A DNA stretch of 64,000 nucleotides from Varanus komodoensis (GCF_004798865.1 NW_025335589.1:11985909-12049908), one strand, 5' to 3'. Positions 49,020 to 61,272 are shown, counted from the stretch's first letter. The notes: generated by a model not told the origin, from the sequence alone. Numbers and translations are program-made.

Positions 49020-50457
49020 CAACCAGAAAGCCTTAGGATGAAATGGTAAATCACCTATAATACAACTAATATATTTATAAGACTTTTAAAAATGAATCTT
49101 GTAACTTCCTTGCCCAAGAAAAATCTTTGTGATCCAAATACAAGTTTCTCATTTGGATGAAATAACCCTTCATTCTTCCTGTCTTTATTTTTGGAGCTAA
49201 CGCTGGTGCAACTGCTGCTTCATATAACATTCTTACATTTGTATTTAATGGCACAGCATACAAAGGAGGGAAAATGTATTTGGGATGAAGCAGGTGTTAT
49301 TATGTGCATTTTGGAACATTTTAGGCCAAAATATTACAAGATCACTTTTGAAAACATAACTTTCTGAAACGAATAAGTTTTAATTCTTGTTTGCAGACCA
49401 AATTTATGAAATAATTTATGCACAATACCTTACAGGTGATCTGGAGCACTTCATCTACTAGTTCAGCTAAATAATTTGAATTTAGAACAGCATCTTAAAT
49501 GGCAGTAAAAGCATGTCTCCAATTATATACAGGTTTGAAAGAAGACTGGAAGATATTACATATATTTTTAGAGGGGTTGAAATTTATAGTTTCATTAGGC
49601 TGAAAAATTAAACCTAAAATGTGTAAAAATCCCCATTAATCATTTAATTTCAGCACATAAATGCAAATGGCTTGGAACTGAACTTCATTTCAAATGTTAA
49701 GTAATAATTACTAAGCAACTAAGTATGGTCTGCATTAAACTTAGTATTTATAAAAGTGGAAGGCACAAGGGATCTGAACAAGTAAGAGGATTATGGTCAG
49801 AGCTAACTGATAGTCATAAAACATTGTTAAGTCAGCTTTCCTAAAATAGTCTGAAAAGAAGTAGATCAAGCATTATAGAGGACAAAATACGCATTCACAG
49901 TTTAATCCTATGGGAACTTACTCACTAGTAAACCTGTTTAGGATTGTGGTTAGGTTTATTCTTGTAAGTTTATTCCATGAGTTAAAATAATGTGGGATTT
50001 CTATGAACTGTTGTTCTCTGAACCTGTTATTTCCTGATTCCTGAAATATCTATATACCTATTTGACTGCTCTCACTCCAGTCTTTATCAGAACAATGGCT
50101 ATTTCTCAGGTCTGGTTCTAAATTAATGTATCATTAATGCTCAGTTATACCCCTAAGGCAAAGCTAGAATAATAGGCACATTTTGTATCCCACCTCTTCT
50201 ACTCCCTGAACTATTTCAGCTTGGTATACCACATTCTAGTTTTCATGTAGGACGTGTGGGTTCACTGTGCTTTCCACATTTAGGGAAATGCTCAAAATAT
50301 TTTAATATTTGGGTTTGCAGATACTTTACACTAGAGAGTGTTGATACCTCAGAGAATGTCTTCTAGCAAATGTTCAGGGCAAGCTAAAAAGTCAACAGAA
50401 CCATTTAACCAAATGGCCATGTAGTGCCGAGATTAAGGTAGGAATGATCCTTTGGCA
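49020..50457. other. AT-rich DNA without gene
   Basis: 49270-49770 is a repeat-free AT-rich stretch with CCATTAATCATTTAATTT and ATGCAAAT words, so it is a possible regulatory element. The remainder is unclassified. Confidence 0.35.
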
Positions 50458-50737
50458 CATGGGTCCTCAAACTATGGCCTGTGGGCTGGATCCGGCCTAT
50501 TGATCCAGTCTGCCATAGTTCACAAAGCGTGAGCGCGCGTGCCAAGGTGCTAGCTTGCTTGCAAGGAGATCGTTTTGGACTCGGAAGAAAAGGATCTCTG
50601 CACACGCATGCCCCTGCCTTTCGGCACACACGTGTGTGCCCCCCCCACCCTGGCCCGCACCCCCTGCCCTCACCGCGTTGGCAGCCCATGCCCATTCCTG
50701 GCACCTTTCAACTATTCAAAAAGTTTGAGAACCCCTG
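50458..50737. mobile_element. CpG-rich hAT-like MITE, 280 bp
   Basis: The left end CATGGGTCCTCAAACTATGG and the reverse complement of the right end (CAGGGGTTCTCAAACTTTTT) are terminal inverted repeats. Flanking octamers CTTTGGCA (50450-50457) and CTTTTGCT (50738-50745) agree at 6 of 8 positions, fitting a hAT target duplication. The interior is the only CpG-dense DNA in the window (GAGCGCGCGTGCC, CACACGCATG, CACCGCGTTGG), with C-rich runs. It encodes no transposase. Confidence 0.75.
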
Positions 50738-53659
50738 CTTTTGCTAGTCTGACACAGGGCTAGCCCAAAAATGATTATAGACTGGCTCCAGCTGACAGCC
50801 TAGGGAACAATCTATGGGTAATCATTCCTACTTCAAATTTAATATGTGAAGGTGGGATGTGGAAAAACACACACATTGCTTTGCTCAATACCTTTCCCCT
50901 CATAGGGAACTTCAGATGCCTTGAGCATGAAGGTCTGAAGACAGCTTCTGCATGCAACTGGGTGAGCATAGTTAAAATCTTTTAAGAAGTTAGGAACCTG
51001 AGAGAGCAAGGTTCTTGACTGTGTGGAAGCTTCTAAGCATGTTTAGCTAAACATGTGCAGCAGCCCTCTTTAGACATTCTCATTTATGCCGAAATGGCCT
51101 TAGTTCCTTCTATTGGCTAGAGACACATAGGTGTGAAGAAGGGGCCCATATTGGCTACTAGGATAAGGCAGAGCTCAAAGTCATACTAAATCACTTCCAT
51201 AGGAATGAAGTCAAATGCTTTATGGAAAGTAAGCGAGCTTACTACAAACATATCTGGTTGAGAACACTGAAAAGAAATGCAGGTGCCTTGAACTGGGCCC
51301 AGTTTCTTTGACTTTGGCTTAACCATTTTTGGCCATCCTCGGAGTCCTTGTCTAGAAGATGGTTACTTCATGTTATAATGTCTCTATGTAATTTGTGATA
51401 CAAAACAGAAATTGAACAGATAATACTTCTTTAAAGACCAACACCACAAAATTTTTTTCTAGATGGTTGTGCAAATTCTTTTACTGTAAATATACACAGA
51501 TAGACAAGTATCTTTATGTACCAATTCACAACAATTTCCCTTTTTTTCAGACATTCTTGCTAACAGCTTTCAACTCAACAGTTATTTGTGGAAAACAAAC
51601 AGCAGAGGGAACAAATAGCTTTTTCAGAAGCTCTGATCTTGAAAATGAAATCTGATTTTTGTACTGAATATTTGCTCTGCACAAAGTGTCCAGTTCCTAG
51701 TAGCAGTGTTTGAATGTTGTCCTTTCACAAACAAAGCTTAAAGACTAACTAAAGTGAGAATCATATGCTTGGTCTTTAACATTGATAGTGTGTGTTAATT
51801 TTGCCTGGGATATGCCATAAGCCAAATTAGTATTACCCTTTAAGGATACATAAAATGACATGTCCTAACCCCTTTACTATTCATTACCTATTTCCTATGG
51901 ACATGATGAACCCAAAAGTAATACTTAAATCCTAGAGGTTTCAATGTGAAAAGTTTAAAAATGCACATAAGTTTCTATTGAAACTTTTGGGTTGTATGGG
52001 ATCCACTGCATGGATACAACAGACCCATCTCTGGAAAACAGTAAATTCTAAAATATAGTCACCTGGATGAAATAAGAATACATTGCAGAGTGGAGATAAG
52101 ATGTTTCCAAACCCACTTTCAAAAAGCAGTAGGAGTTAGCATGGCACATTCTACTACCCCGCTTTTCTTAGATAATATTGCTTGATTATGATCCAGGAAA
52201 GAGGAGACTTATAACACCTGTGAAATTACACAATCAAGTCAACTCAAATTTTTGTAAATAAGTTTGAAAATTATTTTTTCTTATGTTTTGCAAAGAATGT
52301 ACAATAAGTTAACCATCTGTGATTCATACTAATTTGGAAGCCCAATATGAAGAACAGTAAGTACCAAGCAATTATTCAGAAGGATCATATAAAGACCCAG
52401 CTGTTATAACACTTGTGGATTAAACGCAGTGTTATAATTCCTGTTGAGAGCGTTTGTATGACTATGAAACTGCCTGTGTAAACATAGCAACATGTGGTGA
52501 TACCAGACCCTTTGGAATGGCACTAGCTAGTGATCTTGGAATGAATCCTTTTCTCCATCTCCATATAGCAGTGGAAGGCAAAGTATAAAGGCTTGTTTGG
52601 TAAATGTGGATCCTTTCCAAGCAAACAGAATATACACATATCTTGGCAGCCATTCACATATTTTAGCTAAATGAGTTCATTACATTTAAAGTAAGAAAAC
52701 AGCACCAGTACTATTATCTTGTTTTTGAGATTAATAATAAAATAGAGCTACATTGTAAAGGTCTACTGTTAGCAATAATTCAAAAAAGTTGAATATAGCC
52801 TTTTACTTTAAGAATTGTGAGTCTAAGATTAATTAAATTAGTACTTCTGAGGTAAGTGCCAATTAGTGTTGTAAGATAGCTTTGAACTTGTGTCAAGTGA
52901 TCAGTCTCATATCTAATGAAGATAAGGTAATTTTCCAGCATTAACTATTTCATGGCTAATTGTTGTAGCAGAAATATTCTTAGTATGGGGTTGAATTCAA
53001 GACGTTTGATAATGTGTGACAGATAATTATAAAAACTAACAAATACAACTAGATTCTATTTTGCAAAGCAGAGAAAAGTCCCTCTTGGTATCATTTGGTT
53101 GTTTATGGGGAACAATTGATACTGTATAATAGGAAATCAGCACAAAGGGATTTGTATGTGAGCAGAATTTATAAGTTACTTGAAATGTACTTGGAATAAC
53201 ATTGTCAGGAAATTGTCAGGATTTTCCATTACTGTAACCCCCAATTATTTGAGGATCAAATTACTTCGGTAAATTCCTGTAATCTATACTTTACTTCTAC
53301 CATTTATTTCATATATCTCTCCTAGAATTTATACCTTAATCATATCAATAATGGATGCTACAACCATATGTACACTTACTTGGATGCACAGGTTATTGAA
53401 CTTAGCAAAACTTACTCTTTTATTATTTGCTACATTAACAGCCCAGTAGCCAAAATTTTCTACTGTTCACAAAAATTTAAACCCATAATACACCATGCTA
53501 AACTATAAAACCTGTAAGGGTACAATTTTAGGTTTCATCTACCTGATGCACATAAACCTCTGAACATCGAGATTTATATGCATCCAGCACAGGACATGAG
53601 GTATGACAGTGATTTCTGGATGTGTCTTCTGTTTCTTATGCCTTGTATTAAATATAGAT
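50738..53659. other. AT-rich DNA without gene or repeat call
   Basis: About 2.9 kb of unclassified sequence with short frames only. Confidence 0.4.
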
Positions 53660-54066
53660 CAGCGATCTCCAACCTTTTTGGCACCAAGGATCTGTTTCAT
53701 GGACTCCATAGTTCTAGAGTATCTTTAGTTGCACTGTCGTGGTTCCACGATGTCCTGAATCGATTCAAGATGAATCAATTCAAGACAAATCAATTCAGGA
53801 CATCAGGGCAATGTGTCTTTTGCTGTAACACACACACACACACACCACTTGGGCACACAACCGATGACATTTTTGTTGTGACCACATTTTTTCCACTTTG
53901 CCTGTAGTGCAAACTTAGAAGCATTGTCCAAACTGCAGAGCCATCTTATCTCAACTCTAACGTTCAAACTCTGGATTGTTCAAAGTTAGAGTCCTGCTGT
54001 GTGGCCCAGTTCCTAACAGCCCATGGACCAGTACTGGTCCATGACCTGGGGGGTTGATAACTATTT
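53660..54066. mobile_element. hAT-like element, about 407 bp, with internal hairpins
   Basis: The left end CAGCGATCTCCAACCTTTTT, then GGCACCAAGGATCTG and TTTCATGGA, and the right end (CCATGGACCAGTACTGGTCC, then GACCTGGGGGGTTGATAAC) match the two termini of a widespread hAT-type repeat beginning CAGCGGTCCCCAACC. The right terminus is diverged, and the flanking octamers match weakly. Inside are two unrelated inverted repeats and a short CA tract (53828-53846). No transposase remains. Confidence 0.65.
53749..53804. repeat. Near-perfect 17-bp hairpin inside the hAT-like element
   Basis: GATGTCCTGAATCGATT (53749-53765) and AATCAATTCAGGACATC (53788-53804) are reverse complements at 16 of 17 positions. 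The loop repeats the ATCAATTCAAGACA motif, so this may be a nested element. Confidence 0.8.
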
Positions 54067-54349
54067 TCATAGTCTAGTTGAAGAACCCTGAGGGAGAGGA
54101 CAGAAGGCTGGAATGCTATTTGGACATAGTGTCAGCAGTTGGCCCTACTTCCTTCTCTTCTCATCTTCCACATACATTTAGCTTTCTCTGAGGTTGATTT
54201 CTGACCACAAAGATGAAATCTGCCTGTTTCTTTCCATGGTGGCTGTGAGGTGTGGAGAAGGAAGATCCACATTTTGAGGATCTTGGAGATGGGTCTCCAA
54301 ATAATCCAATGGCCCCCAAACAATGTCAGGAAACCACAAGAGTGAGTCC

Positions 54350-54662
54350 TTAAGGTTAAAGAAGCAGAATAAAAGCTAGCAACAGTGCAAAGTGTGAAAA
54401 ATGAAATAATACATTTAAAAAGATAATGAAAAGATTAAAGAGCCTAGGAAAATGGTAAATCTTCCCCTGGTGCCAGACAGATCACAGTTCAGGCACTAGA
54501 CAAGCCTTTCTAGGAAGGGCATTTCACAACGGGCATGCCACTTCTGTAAAACTCTCTCCTTAGTAGCTATCTGCCTCTTTAAATTGTGTGGAGGCACTCA
54601 AAGAAGCTCCCCTGAAGATGATCTTAGGGCCTCGACAGGTGCATACGAAACATAATTCTAAC
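54350..54662 (-). mobile_element. CR1/L2-like LINE, 3' region (antisense)
   Basis: Plus-strand reading gives an A-rich reversed UTR, then CCTGGTGCCAGACAGATC, AAGCCTTTCTAGGAAGGGC, ATTTCACAACGGGCATGCC, GTAAAACTCTCTCCTTAG and CCTGAAGATGATCTTAGGG with CGACAGGTGCATACG. This is the same block order as at 27270-27470. It ends about 9 bp before a hAT-like MITE. Confidence 0.75.
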
Positions 54663-54671
54663 TATGTATAG

Positions 54672-54809
54672 CAGCCTTCCCCAACCTGGTGGCCTTCAGA
54701 GGCATTTGGACCATAATTCCCAGAATTCCCATCCAGCAGGGTCATTGCCTAGGAATTCTGGGTTTTGCAGTGCAAACATGTCTGGAAGGCACAAGACTGG
54801 GGAAGGTCG
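54672..54809. mobile_element. Short hAT-like MITE, copy 1 (138 bp)
   Basis: CAGCCTTCCCCAACCTGGTG on the left is mirrored by the right end (reverse complement CGACCTTCCCCAGTCTTGTG). The two halves stay inverted copies well inward (CCCAGAATTCC on both arms), so the element can fold on itself. Target duplications ATGTATAG (54664-54671) and ATGCATAG (54810-54817) match at 7 of 8, the hAT size. Copies 2 to 4 lie at 34899, 58712 and 39406. Confidence 0.85.
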
Positions 54810-54834
54810 ATGCATAGAATAGGGCTGCATATTA

Positions 54835-55115
54835 ATTGCATATGAATCCAGAAGCTATTTATGTAATTATAACAATGCTTATAAGCCATTTGTCAATTAA
54901 AAAAGCTTCTAGTAACACAATAATAGGAGCAGAAACCAATAGAACACAGCAGAAAGATAAAATAACCAATAAAAATCAGCAAGTAAAACAAGCTTTGGTA
55001 GAACACAAGAAAATCTGGTGCCAAAAATACTACTCTCACTATCAGGAAAGCCTCCCTAAGGAAGAGGTTCAATATATGGAACTCAGCAAGCATTTTTTGT
55101 CCCCCTGAACACTGC
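54835..55115 (-). mobile_element. CR1/L2-like LINE, 3' region (antisense)
   Basis: An A-rich reversed UTR is followed by AAAATCTGGTGCCAAAAATA, CTACTCTCACTATCAGG and AAAGCCTCCCTAAGGAAGAG, the block at the end of the LINE ORF in antisense. A 90-codon open frame on the plus strand (54836-55108) is an artefact of this repeat. Confidence 0.6.
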
Positions 55116-55384
55116 TAACTTTTTGGTCTCTTTTTTCCATCTGACTTCAAATTCAGGAGATCTCAGGGGTAGACTTTAGATAGTGATAATAGTTTTTATG
55201 GAGGCCTATGTCGGAGAAATTATGACACCATCATCCTAAAGTTAGAAGAATAATCTGAGACTATATTCTACTGTCAAAGCACTCTTCTCAGGACCCTCCA
55301 TCTTTAAGTCAGTTTTTCATTCTTCTTTTCCTTCTTTAAAACACAATGAGTTCACCCTTTTATACATCATATTGAACCTTATTT

Positions 55385-55530
55385 ATTCATTTCCACCATC
55401 CCTCCCTTCCTTCACTGTCTATAACTGTGCAATAGTCAAAGATCTTTAGATAGTTTACAAGGATTAAAGACCAAGTGTACAATATAATAATGTAATATAA
55501 AACCATTTTCACCATAAACTGTTAAATCCC
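55385..55530 (-). mobile_element. Possible LINE 3' tail (antisense)
   Basis: TTATTTATTCATTTCCACC, ATAGTTTACAAGGATTAAAG and TACAATATAATAATG resemble a reversed LINE tail. The evidence is weak. Confidence 0.3.
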
Positions 55531-56264
55531 AGGATATTATATTAATTTGATTTTGTTGTAGGCTTAGTGACATTTTGTACATTTTGATAGTTTTGTACAT
55601 TCTATTAGAAAATCAGGCCAAAAATGCTGCCAAATACTTTTGAATGCTTCTGGCAGTCCTGCTATCTGTTCAGGTATAAAGCCAATTTGTCAAAGTCTCC
55701 TTTTTTCCCTTCTATACATAGGAAACACATACTTGCAGTGGGGACTTCTGGTTCAAAGTTAATTCAAAGTTGCATTACCAATATAGTCCATCTGACTGAG
55801 TCACTGAGTGGTTAAATATGTTTTACTTATATACAAAGGACATATGTATATTAGAACTGTTTGGTATCAAAATAAATCTCAAAACTACGCTGCCTCTGGC
55901 TAATCTGGCAAGTGTGACAATAACTGGTTCAGAGGCTTCTCGATAAACCTACCCAGTTACCCAAAGAACACTTGGGTTAAGATCTGAGTGCCAACTTTGA
56001 AACTCACCTGTCTCATGTAGCTAAAAAATATGTGAAAGAAGCTGACAGAATGCTAGTCTATGAGCCAGATGCATCCACTGAGATGGCACCTATAGCATAC
56101 TAGCATTTGATTTTGCTATCATTGTTGGTACTGTATATTGGCATGTCCCTACATGCGCTCTTGTTCAACCTGGTTTCTCAATACCATTTGTCAAGAGGGT
56201 GCCACCTATTGATCGTGGACACAGGGGGAATACTGTATCTGTGCAAGTATCTGCAATGAAATCC

Positions 56265-56280
56265 TATTATTATTATCCTA

Positions 56281-56319
<39 letters not shown>

Positions 56320-56326
56320 CATTATC
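56265..56326 (+). repeat. Microsatellite (ATT)n
   Basis: An imperfect start is followed by about 13 pure ATT units from 56281 to 56320. Confidence 0.95.
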
Positions 56327-57047
56327 ACCTTGCCTTCAAAAGTCCTAAGTATCTTAGGCAGAGTCTAGCTCTGCTGCTGGGCTTACACTATTGATGTATT
56401 GCCAGCGTATGTGACCTCTAGCAGTACACCAGCAGCATAAGCTGATACAACAAGTTTCCCTGGGAAACTCATGCCAGCTTCTGTTACCAACAAACTGCTT
56501 GAGGTTGCTTACAGTAGTGGAATATCAGTCACGTAATCAGACCAGCAGTGCTGGATACTGCCTGTTGAGTTCAATATATTTTGCAGATCAAAATGAAGCA
56601 TGGCTATAAAATGACCCAGAAGCAATTACAGTCCTGGAGCACCAACTTTTCAACGTCACTGAATTCGGTAGAAAGTCAGCACTGCTTTTGTATGTGCATT
56701 TTCCTTGATTCCTGTTAGCAATGATAGGTGGGATCAGATGCTGAGATGACATAGTGAGAAATTAATGGGATGGCCTTTGGTCTGCCTAGCAAACTGCAAG
56801 TAGCTTCTTTATGAGGTGGAACAGGCTGTACTTAGCAAAGTGTTAATGAGTGATTAATGGGAAACAAATAAAACGGTACCACAGATCAGGACAACTTATT
56901 TGAACTAGTTATGAAAACTGGACCATTTGCTGTAACTTGAGTGTTTTCTAAATTTTTATGAGGTTCGTTTATGATCAGGAGATAAAATTATTTAAATAAA
57001 TGGGAAGAATACTATGGCAGCAAGTTCACTGATTCACTGATTTATAT

Positions 57048-57073
57048 TTTATTTATTTATTTATTTATTTATT
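57048..57073 (+). repeat. Microsatellite (TTTA)n
   Basis: About six tetranucleotide units. Confidence 0.9.
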
Positions 57074-58711
57074 GCTGGTAATATTTGTGAGCTGCTAGAG
57101 GTTGCACGACTATGAATCAGTTATCCTGTGAAAGTGGACTAGATTCTGTCCCTATCCTTTCCAGAACCTTGCTTGTCTTTCCCCCTATTATATTTTATAT
57201 AGCTCTTCATGTTGAATTGTATCACCTTCCAATTGTTCCCTTGGTATTCTGTTTTGATTGTGTTTATAAATTTCTCCTGGTAATGTTCCACATATTATAT
57301 AGTTGCCATTTTCATTATTAAACACATTATGTTTTATGTCTGTGCAATTTAGAATCCACCTTGGTTTCTTTATCATAATAATTTGTTTCATTGCTATGAT
57401 GGTTTCATTATATGTTCAGAATCTGTCTCTTTCTAGTGAACCCTTTGCCAGTTTCTCATTATTCTGCTATTTCTATATGGTTCTAATTTTCTTACTGTCT
57501 CTCTACTGGATCATATTGGCTACACTTTCCAGAGAGAGAGAGAGAGATGTCTTGCTTCAGTTGCACTAATGGAAACAATAAAATAATCTTGCTCTATCAT
57601 CTTGCAGTAGAAAGGCATATGATGCACAAAGGTATACTCCACAGAAGATCAGCTGCAGAAGATTGCCTTTTCTGTGAGTTCAGACGATATCCCATATAAT
57701 AATAATTGGATGGTTGTTGGGTAGATGTGTTATTTCATCTTCCTTGTTGTTTTCTTTAGACACCTTTGCTTTCAGAAGGAGTCTTTTCTTTGCTTCTCCT
57801 CATGCTTTCACGATATGATTGCAACCTGGGTAGCTATAAGTGCTGCAGAATATAGCTACACTTTATGAAAAGCTGGGGTATATGCTTGGCCACAGATAAA
57901 TAAGTGAGTACACAAACTGTGTAGGGAGTGTAGGTGGTATGTGTTGGCCCTGCTTCCATTGCCTCTTCCCCTTCCACATTTGACCATCATGGATGGGGTG
58001 CAATCTTTAAATGAAGATTTGAAATGCAATCAACTGAATGCCCATAGAAGCCTCCTTATGATGAAGAACACTTGCATTTTCAGAGAACTCTGAAGAACCT
58101 GCATTTTCAGAGCTTCTTAACCACAGGGAGGTTTCTGAGTGCTTTCAGATTTGACCCATGGTGGGCAGGGAGTCAGAATGCAGGGCCACTGAGAGACAAG
58201 AAAATGGGCTTGCTCCTACACTCCTCTGAAGTTTTCCCCCTGTAACCTGAGGATGAATGCATGGACAGGACTAGATTTCCTAAATATAAGTTTAATTGCA
58301 TACTATCAGCTAGAATGGTAAGGCCCCTTTATCTTACAGAGTTCTCATTTCTGTTCTACATCACTAGTGGAGGGAAAAATAATCACAGTCTCATGGATAA
58401 ACCCCATGCAAGCAGAGCTTCTAAAATGAGTGCTTGTGTGTTTGTGGAGAACTTGCTATGAGCTCCTGCATGCACAAACAATTGAAAAGTCAAGCACTAA
58501 AGTGAGGTAAGACAAAGATGACTTCCCTTTCAGAAATTCCTCATTTTGGGTGGATTGGGTAAAATCTGTCTAAGCAGCCCGTTACCTGCACTGAGGAGAG
58601 CAAGATGAGCAGCCTGGCTGAGCATGCAGAACAAGCTGCCAGACTTTTTGGATGTGAGTATTGCAAGTTCAAAGTAAGATCATGCTAGACCACACTGGAT
58701 AGTATATATAG

Positions 58712-58760
58712 CAGCCTTCCCCAGCCTGGTACTCTCTGGATGTGATCAGGAATATAATCC
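58712..58760 (+). mobile_element. Short hAT-like MITE, truncated copy 3
   Basis: CAGCCTTCCCCAGCCTGGTA followed by CTCTCTGGATGTG matches the left end of the element at 54672. The inverted right half is not found. Confidence 0.6.
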
Positions 58761-61089
58761 TGGGGTGCGTGGTAGGGGGACTTAGTTGGTTCCATAGCAT
58801 GGGACAATGCCTTCTGAGAAATGGTGGGGCCATCAGCACAGATGCTCCCTCCCCATTTTCAACTGAAAATAGAAAGTAGAGTGCATGGAGTTCTCTTCAG
58901 GGGATATTGGAGTGCATCCCAGAAGACTTTTGGAGCATGTTGAAACTGGTGTGGGAGAAGTGTTATTGCCCCTGTTAAATCAGAACCAGAATAAGAACAG
59001 TCGGTTACAGCTCTAATTTTATCTGTTACTTGAAAATATGAGGGAATGGTGAACTTAACAAGAACAAAGAAGGGAGATGGTGAGGCTCACTGGTGACTAG
59101 TCTACAGGAGAAACCTGCAGAAACATCTTGTTCTGCTATAGCACCAGGGAAGGAAGAGTCACTCAGACTAGGGAAAATTGGGATCATTAGGATTAAATAA
59201 TGTTTAGCAGCAACACAAGGAACTTATTCACACCACTTGGAGGCATGGCCATGCCTTCTAATCACTCTCTCATATTCCCTCTGAGGCACACATAACCACT
59301 TCCTAGTTTGTTTAGTGATGAAATACCAGTTGCTGAAGCAAAAATCAGATATGTAAAGAGAATGCATTTGTAACTGATTCAGTATAGAAATGCAATAAAA
59401 GTGTCAAATACATCGACAATGAATAACTTTCTACCCTCGATTCTGTTTGTTCTATTATGTTGGTAAACCAAATCAGATATTAAAGACAACTCAAACATGC
59501 ACTAGTCAGTTATTTATGTGCAATGGTTTAATTTAAGCATGTGCTAGTACATAATTAGAACTACTGGGCCAAATGAAACCAGGGTGTAAAACATACTTGC
59601 TTATTAAAGGGAACTTGCTAGGGTGCTTGCTTACAGTGTTTTGAGTTTCACCCGAACCCGTCTTTTCTGTTTAGGAATGTATTTGATAACTGGGGTTAAG
59701 TATATGCTTTTTGTTACTGTAAAAGACCTGGTGAAAAACATTGCCACAAATGGGGCAGTTAGCCGAATGGCCCCTCAAGCATTTACTGTTATCTGATGAA
59801 TCATGATAAAGAAGATAGACACCATCACACATGACCAGTTGTAGCAACCTGTACAAATAAGGCACTTAATCTCCACAGTGTCACCCAGTGTGTGCCTCTC
59901 AGTTGAAGGTTATCTTGGTAGCACTTGTATTTTGAAATGCTTGTTGCCCATGCATGTGCCATTTTGGTTATGAATTCTGTTCATGCATCTCCATAGTGAG
60001 ACAGCCTGGTCTGCCTCACCTGATTATAGTTTCCACTTATTTTGCTATGAATTTACAGTGATGCTTTCATATGGCCAAAAGGTGAAAATGGCTTCATACA
60101 GATCCTTCAGCTACCACTACAAGTGCAGGATCCATGATTAGTAAATACACTGCTGCTGAAATGATCCATGTTGTGATATTTTCCAACCTACTCTGAGCTG
60201 CAAGTCCTATCAGGATTACTATGCAAATTCTGAAAGTAGTACTAGGATCATTCCCCATGCTATCTTTTCCTCAAGTTCTGATTGTTTGTTTGTTTTTAAA
60301 ACATCACTTGAGACAGGCAGACTTTGTATAAAATAGCCTCTCATGCTTGGAACTGACTAGTGAAATGCAATCCTTAGAATATAAATAAATTCTTAGTCTC
60401 TTGACGGACCTCTTAACTAGGCCTTCCGTGTGTAATGTCTTATTCCAGCAATGTTGTGCTTCATTAGAAATATGACACCTCTCATACTCAAATGCCCCAT
60501 GCTCCTCATTGCATGGCACCATCCAAAAGTTCAGTAAGCTTTTAATCAGCTTTTGTCTCTGCCTGTGAGATGAACTTGGCTATTTCCCCTGCACTCTTCA
60601 GCAGGCCTGAGCTAGAAATGGCATTTCGAGCATGACCTGCAGGTGGCTGGAACGAAGATCAAATAACCTCTTTATAGTCAGCAAGTGTGACTCTTTCTGT
60701 TAAGATATTAGGCAGCCATGGTTCCCTTTGAAATACGGACATGGACTGCCACTGGGGGAAGACTATGTTGCACAACTGAGAAGCTACCTTTAAATGTGCA
60801 TTGTTTCTGAGTGCTGTAGCACAGCAGAATAATTTGTTACATCATCAAACGCTCTGATACCTATTGCTAATGGCATTACAGCAGCCATCTGGTTGGAGCA
60901 GCTGGGGAAGGAAGAGGGAATGCTGCAGCCTTCTTCCTCCTCAGTTTCTCCAAAGTAGCCAGGGTCACTATTTCTCCATGGCTGGCTCCCTGCCCCACCC
61001 CTGCTCTTTCCCTTTGTGCAGGAATATGTCTCTCAACCATCTCAAAGTATATCCCCCCTCCTCATTCTCATCATCATCATCACCACATT
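58761..61089. other. Unclassified DNA
   Basis: No repeat assignment. It includes a cysteine-rich open frame at 59671-59865 (minus), listed separately. Confidence 0.4.
59671..59865 (-). pseudogene. Cysteine-rich open frame, possible relic of a coding sequence
   Basis: A 64-codon frame on the minus strand encodes CLRGHSANCPICGNVFHQVF and then YSNKKH. The CPIC pair and spaced histidines resemble a zinc-binding knuckle. I do not recognise the parent protein, and it could be a retrocopy, a piece of a transposon protein or chance. No promoter or splice signals are visible. Confidence 0.2.
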
Positions 61090-61272
61090 TATACCTGACC
61101 TTTCTTCCACTTGAAAGGAACTCTCCTCTCCATTTTATCCTTAGATCCTGTGAAGAAGATAAGACTGAGAGTTCATGATTGGCCCAAAATGACCCAGTAA
61201 GCTTCACGGATGAGCAGGGACTAGCACCTCGATCTCCTGAGTCCTAGCCCAGCATGCTAACCACTATCTCAA
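61090..61272 (-). mobile_element. tRNA-derived SINE (degraded, near complete)
   Basis: On the minus strand: a head around ATAGTGGTTAGCATGCTGG, a degraded B box GGTGCTAGTCC (61219-61229), TGAAGCTTACTGGGTCATTT, then GGATAAAATGGAGAGGAG. It ends toward TGGAAGAAAGGTCAGGTATA at the tail. The family is that of 11479-11720. An ATC-type simple run borders the tail. Confidence 0.75.

Larger units (their letters stand above)
55531..58711. other. Unclassified DNA with simple repeats
   Basis: No gene. It holds an ATT microsatellite (56281-56320), a TTTA repeat (57048-57073), a short GA tract (about 57531-57547), and a small palindrome AGTTTCCCTGGGAAACT near 56452. Confidence 0.4.

Noticed and set aside
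56445-56470. Palindrome AGTTTCCCTGGGAAACT
   Set aside because: The arms are short (8 bp), and a single site of this kind is not evidence of function.
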